Shown one piece after another: positions 57,041 through 64,000 of a stretch of DNA of 64,000 nt (the first letter of the stretch is position 1; each line of letters starts with the position of its first letter). A program made the position numbers and the translations under genes. The notes under the pieces are model-generated. The model saw nothing but the letters and a program-made list of their open reading frames with translations. It made no database searches and was not told the origin of the DNA. Origin of the DNA: Cerrena zonata (taxonomy: Eukaryota > Basidiomycota > Agaricomycetes > Polyporales > Cerrenaceae); contig JASBNA010000001.1 in NCBI GenBank assembly GCA_038087015.1, forward strand, positions 558,001-622,000. Direction: 5' to 3'.

Positions 57041-57372
57041 AACTTGAATATGATATTTTTAATCTAGGAGCAATATCCTCCATCGTAGCATTCTTCGCGT
57101 GTCTCCACCCAACGACATCATTCGCGTTATTTGGTATTGTGCCAGTACCTGCATGGGCATTCGTCGTTGGTATCTTGGCTTGGGACGGATATAGTGCCAT
57201 GTTGCCGAACAAGGTTCGTCTTCATTTCTGGTCGTATTTGATGTGATGTAATTCTCATCCCGGCTCATTTCTGGTTTTCTCTTAGCAAGGACGCACTGAT
57301 AATGCAGCTCATGTTGGTGGAATTCTCGTCGAGATAGCTTATTACTGTCGTCTTCGGTTCCTGCGGTTCTAA
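57041..57372 (+). pseudogene. Broken copy of the 3' end of PCP1
   Basis: From within the former intron, the sequence repeats the last two or three exons of PCP1: AFFACLHPTTSFALFGIVPV, PAWAFVVGILAWDGY, an intron, then TDNAAHVGGILVEIAYYCRL ending at the same RF-stop. The exon with the catalytic Ser (GASG) and everything before it is missing. The residual GAIYS has become ISS and LAGIAYY has become LVEIAYY. It has no start or promoter of its own; the homology continues into the 3' flank to about 57520. Confidence 0.88.
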
Positions 57373-57566
57373 GTAAGTTGAATGTAACCAATCTATTCTA
57401 TTTAATCTCATTGCTTACGAAATGATGCACCTAGTAGTGGGTCTTATTTCTAGCCATCTTGCAAACATCGGTGTAAGATATAGTAATACAATTCAGAAGT
57501 CCGATAATAGCCCATGGCCATACATATACGACACAGGCGGTACAAGCACATTATTCAACCCGTAAC

Positions 57567-58299
57567 CTAGAGATAAGTGCCCTGATCATCAGGAATCCAG
57601 TAAACTCCCTCCTCTCTTGTACGGGTTTGTGCGATGAATTCCGTGAATGTGTTGACCTCCGTTGCAGCCACATATCCTGCAGCCGCGTAATCGGCCAACA
57701 ACTTGCTGCTCCAAGACAAACATCCGCTCCCATTTCCATCGTACTTGTAGCGTTCACGACCGTTGGCAGTAATCAAGTCCACAACGTTCTGGACTGTGAG
57801 GTCGGATTCAATGATCTTGCTTTGGGACTCCCAAAATTTCGATGCAGCACTTGACACAAGGCTCGGTTTGCTATAAACACTAAATGAAAGGGGAATGGTT
57901 AATATGGTATGTCAGTATGAGTTATAATGCTCTCTTACTCGATCCTAACGATAGGGTCGCTAGCGTCGTCTTTATACGTGTCCACTAGATCTCAGGGTAA
58001 GTTTCATTAAATTCTAATATCGTCGTTGGCGACATACAGACAACGGATCCTTTAGCGAGCACACCCCCACGCCCATCCCAACGAAGGTGAACACGCCAGT
58101 GGACGAGGTGTGTACCATCATCTGGATTGGTGATCTTTGGGTAGGTGGGGATACCAATGATACTTATTGCAGTCACAACCCTAGTGCCATCGGTATCTTT
58201 GTCGTACCTGCTCAAATCGATTGGTTTGCCTGTGGTGTTTAGTAGTCAGGACAGGGACATTGATAGTGAGAATGCACGTGGATAAGTACCACTGGCCAT
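57567..58299 (-). CDS. Probable DUF7770-family protein
   Basis: Start ATG at 58299: MASG, then an intron to KPIDLSRYDKDTDGTRVVTA, ISIIGIPTYPKITNPDDG and THLVHWRVHLRWDGRGG, then SVVCMSPTTILEFNETYPEI. A later exon gives SVYSKPSLVSSAASKFWESQ, SKIIESDLTVQNVVDLITAN, GRERYKYDGNGSGCLSWSSK and YAAAGYVAATEVNTFTEF. The order 'VHWRVHL ... M.P ... TV..VVDLI..NGR.RY......GC..W' fits my memory of fungal DUF7770 proteins, whose function is unknown. It is unlike its duplicated surroundings and is the only gene in unit 2 with no counterpart in unit 1. About 190 residues. Exons clear; family moderate. Confidence 0.68.
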
Positions 58300-59093
58300 G
58301 ATGAAGTGCGAAGTCGGTTCTTGTCCTTTCGATTCTCACCCTACTCATCTATTTGTACAAAACTGGAGCCCTTAAAACCTACTAAAAATACTACATCATG
58401 ATCTATCGCCACCAAGGTTGACACATTGTCATGGATGACACAGTAATGTGATATTCTCAATTTTAGGGCGGTGTTTGTTGGCGCATACCGGGAGTTTCAC
58501 GGTGGTAATGGGCAGAGGATAGAATGTACATTCCGAGACAGTAGGCAACCTGACCCAAACAAGGTAATCTTTCTCAGAAGTAATGGGGGTTATGTGCCCG
58601 TTTATCATGGCATGGTCTATAACAATATATATATTAAGTTGTACCAGTAAAGGAGAATTCTGCCGGTAAATGGTCTGAGTTTTCAAACTAGGAGACGGAG
58701 GGACGTGTGATAATCCGCATATTGGTGGAATGCATTAGGAATTTAGGAGAGACCACGTCTCAGTTATTTTGAAATCACTGACAGTAGGTTTGCGATACCG
58801 ATGTCCTTATCTTGACAGAACAAAACCAAATCTTAACCTTCCCGGACTGCCCGATCCGGGTGGTACCGTTCTACCCGTATAGACATCACCGTAAGTAACT
58901 TAAAGTTGAACATAGTCGACCCAGTTCTATTTCTTAAGCGGTACTTCCACTAACATTAGGTTGCGACATTTTCTATCATCGCTTCCTGTCGATATCACAA
59001 CTCCGGAGTCTCCAGTTTAATTCAAGCCCAATGTGAGTTCACTTTATTCTCATACCAGGTGTGTCATGTTCAAGCTCTAAGTAACTTTAACAC
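58300..59093. other. Spacer between the DUF7770-like gene and kinase copy 2
   Basis: Left part is promoter of the DUF7770-like gene; a minus-strand frame at 58429-58686 has no motif. From about 58970 the sequence matches the leader of kinase copy 1. No gene seen. Confidence 0.5.
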
Positions 59094-60105
59094 ATGAGTA
59101 GGTTTGAATGTATAGCTTATTATTTGGCTGCTGCCGCTCTGACTGTGTTGGACGTCCCGTTCGGGGTCTATTTCTCATTTGGTGGACCCCCCAATACTCA
59201 GGTATGCTACTCTTCAGCTTCCAATTATATCATGTATGCGATTACTGATATAATTATGACAGCTCCCAGACTCGGACGCTTGGTCAGATGAAGAAATAAT
59301 TCATGCATCTGAGACCGCTCCATATCTCGAAGGCTCAGACGACAAACTCGTCCAAATTTCCAAAGACACGGTCGTAAAATTCTGCCGTCATTGGGACGGC
59401 ACCACTTCTGAAAGTCTCGCTATGGAGCTCGTCCGCAAGCAGACACAAATTCCGGTACCCCGCATGAGGCGCACGATACACTACCTCCACCCGGAAGGAA
59501 ACGGTTTGATTGTCATGGACCTCATAGAAAAATGCCAACGGCTCCTGGATGCATGGCCTTCCCAATCTCTCTGGCAGAAGCTCAAAATCATATTGACCAT
59601 GCGGCTTTATTTGAGGCAAATTCGTCAGGTCCAGCATCCTCCTTCACATAGCATACCAGGTCCGATCAGCTCGACACCTCAACGGTGTGATGGTCTTCAA
59701 TTTGGATTTGACTCAAAAGGTCCATTCCCCACAATCTCCGCACTCGAGACCCATTTCCGCAATGCTCACAGCGCAGCGGAATACAACGCCTTACTAGGAC
59801 GTGCACGTTCTTCAAAGTGTGGGCCTCTTAATTCTTCCGCATTTTCATCCTTGGTCTTTACCCATAACGATTTGAACATGCGCAACATACTCTTGGACGA
59901 GAACCACGTACTGTGGATCGTCGACTGGGGTTTCGCAGGGTTTTATCCCCCGTGGTTTGAGTATCTTGGGATGAAATACGCCTCGCAGAAGGATCAGAAT
60001 CCGGAGAGCTGGCAGAGAAGTATCAAATATATGGCAGAGCCAGCGTTCGAGATTGAAGAATGGATGAAAAATATAGGTTATGACTATTCCAACCTGCCGC
60101 GATGA
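59094..60105 (+). CDS. APH-like kinase, copy 2
   Basis: Close paralogue of the gene at 55873-56902, with the same two-exon structure: MSRFECIAYYLAAAALTVLD, then VPFGVYFSFG, then an intron into LPDSDAWSDEEIIHASETAP. Kinase landmarks: LVQISKDTVVKFCRHWDGT, ELVRKQTQIPVPRMRRTIHY, IVMDLIEKCQRLLDAWPSQS, FTHNDLNMRNILLDENHVLW, IVDWGFAGFYPPWFEYLGM. Ends WMKNIGYDYSNLPR, a few residues before copy 1 because of a different C-terminus. The catalytic loop and metal Asp are kept and most differences are conservative. Both copies look intact, so the duplication seems to be retained. Confidence 0.87.
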
Positions 60106-60290
60106 GCCGACACGAAGCCCTGATCTGTGTAAGTTCTAATTATCAAAAATCATTTCACTATATTCTATGAACTAACTCTCGAGACCTCTAGGTGATTGAT
60201 TTTTGCTACACCCAAGTTGAATATACTGGACGACCTGGTCATCATATACCATCCTCCCATCTTATTAGGAGCCAATAGATAATTTACATG

Positions 60291-61565
60291 CTAAAGACTG
60301 AAAAGACTGCGTATCATATCAGCAGCAGCAGAAGTACTATTCGTATCTTGACCAGGGATTGGGGGAGGTATCGGGTCCTTGGGACCAAATTGTTTGATGT
60401 AAAAGCTGAAAAAGAGGACTTTGAGGCTAAGTGCAAGGGCCGCGTGAAGGATGACGAGGAGGACAATAATTAGTCGAACCGACTTTGCATCAGCCTGGAA
60501 ATGGAAGGGGCAATGATGAGCATGTGTATAATTGGAATGATATGTGAGGGGATACATACGGAGGCAAGTATAGGGTATACGTTGGCAACGAGGAAGTAGC
60601 CTGAGAGAAGGAAAGCGATACCGACGCAGATCCAGCGCGAAATAGCGAATGGAGCAACACAAAGCAACTACACAAACAGCAACCATTCAGTATTTCACAC
60701 CAAGGTAACACAAGTCCTAGTGTCAAAGCACTCACTGCAGCAGGTATCCAAACAAATTGCCCATATCCCCAAACGGCAATCGCTTCAACGACACTCCACT
60801 CTCCTACACCCAAATACCTCAATCCCAGCCACAACAACACGGGCAACGCTAGCCCATACGAGTATATGATTCCTACAGCTACGCTCAACAGCCCGAAGTC
60901 GTATTCTATAGGGTCGGTTGGTGAAGAAGCTTCAGGGTCGGAGAGGTATACTGCGATAGATGAAGCAAGAGAAGAAGAGACAAAGAGAGCGAAGATGAGT
61001 GTGGTTAATGTCCAGAAGGGACCGTAGAGATCGGCTTGTGGGGTTAGGTGAGTTGAGAGGTAGGATGAGGATGTCGGAAGAAGAGTCGAGTAGCAACGTT
61101 TTAGGACCTAGGGTAAATGTTATTGTAATGATGTAGTAGTTTTGGGGAAGATGCACATGAGGACGTACAATCTTGGTATCAACGTCAAAATATGGCTGGT
61201 AATATTCAACACTCCAGAACTTTCCGCTCGGAGCCGGTCGTTCTGAGCCATAAACTATGAAATAGGTAATATAGTCAGCCAACGCAATCGACGTCATAAC
61301 CACTGTACTTGAGAGGCTTACGAGCACTTGAATCGTTTCGAGGTCCATTTGAGTCGGTTCCTCGAGCATCAGTTCCTAGAAATGCTACAAATATTGTTAG
61401 ACATGACGATGCATATTGTAATGTATTACAACCAGTTGCATACATTGGAAGCGGAGGGGCTCGGGGCCCTCTTCCATTCGCTATGACGAATGTGGTGTGA
61501 ATTATTTGTTTCTATGTGTTGATATCGAAGCGTACCTCATCTGCTTCAATGGATACGTAGGCCAT
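60291..61565 (-). CDS. Yip1-family Golgi membrane protein (YIPF1/2, Yip5-like)
   Basis: Yip proteins are multi-spanning Golgi/ER membrane proteins that bind Rab GTPases. Start MAYVSIEADE at 61565. The signature FDVDTKIVLKRC is followed by PQADLYGPFWTLTTLIF, the 'D.YGPFW' motif of the family. Hydrophobic helices follow: FALFVSSSLASSIAVYLS, YDFGLLSVAVGIIYSYGLAL, PVLLWLGLRYLG, GYGQFVWIPAALLCVAP, WICVGIAFLLSGYFLVANVY and SVRLIIVLLVILHAALALSL. The tail contains FYIKQFGPKDPIPPPIPG and ends MIRSLFSL. About 310-330 residues and five or so introns. Subfamily from the FDVDT motif, moderately sure. Confidence 0.88.
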
Positions 61566-61899
61566 GTTACCTCGTAAGTGTAATGGAAGGTAAGGAATGT
61601 CAACTTAGCGAAATGCTGTAGGCAATCTCGCAGCCTGGTGCACAGTGTCTATGGCAGTAGTGATGCCACGTGCGAGTGATCGTGTTTCCTCATCCGTATT
61701 TGGCATGTGTGTACGTTCGTTCATTGGAGGGGTTTCAATTTTGAAATCATGTTCCAAGTTTCTGAGTCCATACAGCTGCTATGTACCGTATTTTACATCC
61801 ATATCTTTCTTAAAGCACTATTACTGTTCCCAAGATAGCTAATGCGCCGAAAACCCTTCAGTCAGACTTTGTAATTTTTAATGCTCCAATCTATTCCTT
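61566..61899. other. Intergenic region
   Basis: Promoter side of the Yip1-family gene and 3' flank of PCH2. Frame 61645-61842 on the plus strand has no motif. Confidence 0.5.
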
Positions 61900-63923
61900 T
61901 CAACACCCTGCGCATCGATAACCTTCTCCATAGGCATCTAGCCACACCTCCACATCAGTCGCCTGCACATTCACCGTTCTCGGCTGTGAATCGTGACTTC
62001 CCCGACCCTTCTTCGTACCATTGACACCACCACCCGAGGGTTTCGGAGGTAACATCGAGAGAGTGCCGATGTACCGTGCATGTGCAAGAACTGGTAATCT
62101 ACGAAGAGAACGTCCTGACATTTTTTGTGACTGATAAAACAGTGATGAGTGACGTGAATATAGGAATATAATCAGAATGTGATGTCTTACCCAGCATTTT
62201 TGAGCGAGGGAGAGGAGTCTTAGGGAGACTTGTTTTGATCTTTCCCTCCAGTCTTGGGCGGGTGGTTGGCCATTCACTGATAGGCCTTGTGAGAAGGTCG
62301 TCTCTAGTGACTCTGAATTTTGTGAAAGTGTTCGGGTGGTCGATTGAGATTGTGCTGCTGGAGTGTTATCTTCGGGTGCAGAGGAGAATGTAGATGTTCG
62401 CTCGTAGAGTACTGCTTGAGTGTGGCTCGGTACCTCCTGTAGATACAGATATGAGGATCACAGTAAATGAATCAAGGAGTTGAAACGTACGACATCACCA
62501 ACAACGCCTTTTGTGATGAGCTCGGCTAGACATGTACGCATGATTTCATAGACTGCTTCTCTGGGAGGCAAGTCGATATATTGTACTATATCTGCACGAT
62601 CTACAAATGCGGAATCTTTTATGGATAAAGTTAGTATGAGAGAGAGAGATAATAGAGCATACAACTAACCTATTGCTTTCGCAAGATTGCTTGTTGACAT
62701 AACTAGCACATTCTTCCTGTGTTTGAGTTTGTCTAGTTGTGTAAGAAGTGCATTGACGACCTAGTTAGACAGACAAAAAAATCGGTCGTTAGAAAGGTAT
62801 GTCGTTCGGAAATATATATACATACACGTAATGCATCCGATGGTTCAGTGCCTGCCATTGCACCTGCACGAGCCGCAGTGAGAGACTCTACTTCGTCTTT
62901 ATATGAACGAATTTTAGTGTAAAGAAGATTCGAAATAAACAGGAGTAGACACACCTATGAGAACGACAACAAATGTATCTTCATCGTCAACCATGTCCAT
63001 GACTGTTCCGAATAGTTTCTGGACAAGTTTGCCAGATTCTGAGAACCATCGTGAGAATAATGAATGCGAGTTGATCTCAAGAAGTCGTGCACTTGGATAT
63101 CTAGCATACATTGCTTTGTTAATGCATATTCGACATCATGAGGGTTTGGGTAAGGTACCTATCTGAAAGACGTATTGAAAGTTTCTGTGCAAGTGCACGA
63201 CACAACGACGTCTTCCCCGTCCCTGGAGGTCCATGTAACAGCACCATTCGATTCCACGAAACAATATTGACTGTATCACCCAAACGTCAACAACGCATAT
63301 AACATCTCAAAAGCAAAGAAACCCACTCACAGTCCACATCTGCATCACTAAACACCACGGTCGCATAAATATAATCCAACAACCTCGTCTTCACATCATC
63401 CTCATAGATCAAACTCTCCCAAAGACCCTCCCACCCTATACTCGGCAACTCACATACAGTCGCAGCCATCACCTCTTCTCCCTCGCCTCTTCCATTTCCA
63501 CTAGCCAGTTCCTCAAACGCATCAGCGTCGGAAGGTTGGTAGATGTGAATTTGGAGAGAAACTTGTTCGATAGGGAGGGAAGGTGAGGGACATGGGGATT
63601 CAGATGCGATTATCCGGGAGACAGAGGTGAGGAGGAGGGGGACGTCCTCCCAGCCTTGAAGGGTGGATGGGAGGTAGAGATGTGAGAATGAGGAGGTGAT
63701 GTAGGTATGGACTGCATGACGAATGGTGTCAAAACGCGCTGTAGCATTAGGAGAGACTCGGACTTCGACTAGGGAATGACCGCATGATTGTCAGTAAGTT
63801 CTAAGGTGGGTATATGCACTGACATATGTAGCCCTACGTACTATGCACTGGCCATGTTGGCTGCGACGAGGATGATCCAGCCGCGGGCCGAGTTGGAGAG
63901 GTCATAGTGTAATCGTTCTCCAT
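61900..63923 (-). CDS. PCH2: AAA+ ATPase Pch2/TRIP13
   Basis: Remodels HORMA proteins in the meiotic chromosome axis and the spindle checkpoint. Start [20 protein letters not shown] at 63923; GTACGT...CTAG joins WPVH to [19 protein letters not shown]-terminal domain, then [20 protein letters not shown]. Walker A is [20 protein letters not shown]. Then [37 protein letters not shown], Walker [18 protein letters not shown], sensor-1 region [40 protein letters not shown] (with the conserved FVDRAD), and [14 protein letters not shown]. The C-terminal part contains a fungal Ser/Thr/Gln-rich insertion, then [25 protein letters not shown] and the stop at 61900-61902. About 530-550 residues, somewhat longer than human TRIP13. 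All ATPase motifs present. Confidence 0.95.
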
Positions 63924-64000
63924 TTCGTTGTGATTAGAATGATGCCAAGGTAGGTCAGGCGTCGGTGTTGGCGTTCTCAGTCAAACGCTAACAGTCGGGC

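Larger units (their letters stand above)
57041..60267. repeat. Segmental tandem duplication, unit 2
   Basis: Begins directly after unit 1 with the PCP1 fragment and ends with kinase copy 2 and its 3' flank, stopping at the same CATCTTATT as unit 1. It is about 1 kb longer than unit 1 because 57521 to about 58970, with the DUF7770-like gene, has no match in unit 1. Confidence 0.75.

Overview
The window is nuclear DNA of a filamentous basidiomycete, most likely a mushroom-forming agaricomycete. Almost every gene is split by short introns of about 45-65 bases with GT-AG borders. The gene set includes families typical of that group: F-box/LRR proteins, a seven-helix protein of the 'WPL...CRY...LWER' type, tandem P450s and APH-like kinases. 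Genes lie on both strands with tight spacing, and no bacterial, viral or intact transposon genes were seen.

Layout. 0-6 kb: an FAD-linked oxidoreductase cut by the left edge, then a large Zn(II)2Cys6 transcription factor. 7-20.7 kb: mostly housekeeping genes: mitochondrial ribosomal protein bL19m, a nuclear poly(A)-binding protein, a BAR/Ivy1-like protein, mitochondrial aspartyl-tRNA synthetase, an F-box protein, a TPR/MYND protein and a 4'-phosphopantetheinyl transferase. 21.5-28.4 kb: an F-box/LRR gene with a frame break, a Mak32-like PfkB protein, NC2-beta (Dr1), SmF, an LLP/DUF2423 protein and an unrecognised mitochondrial-type protein.

28.6-39.3 kb is the accessory part: two tandem cytochrome P450 genes (the left copy with a one-base frame break), gene-poor AT-rich stretches and two orphan candidates. 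39.3-53.8 kb: an acyl-CoA dehydrogenase, an FMC1-like protein, the seven-helix protein with a possible one-nucleotide exon, Erb1 (BOP1), Arp4, a Q-rich conserved protein and the TRAPP subunit Trs20 (sedlin). 53.9-60.3 kb: the mitochondrial rhomboid protease Pcp1 followed by a local tandem duplication. It produced two APH-like kinases and left a broken copy of the rhomboid 3' end; a DUF7770-like gene sits inside the second unit. 60.3-63.9 kb: a Yip1-family membrane protein and the AAA+ ATPase Pch2/TRIP13.

Many genes are in head-to-head pairs sharing 130-260 base promoters (PABPN1-like/Ivy1-like, Dr1/SmF, acyl-CoA dehydrogenase/FMC1, Erb1/Arp4, Trs20/Pcp1). Several unrelated genes carry one-base frame problems. 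Whether these are biological or assembly errors is the main uncertainty in the annotation.
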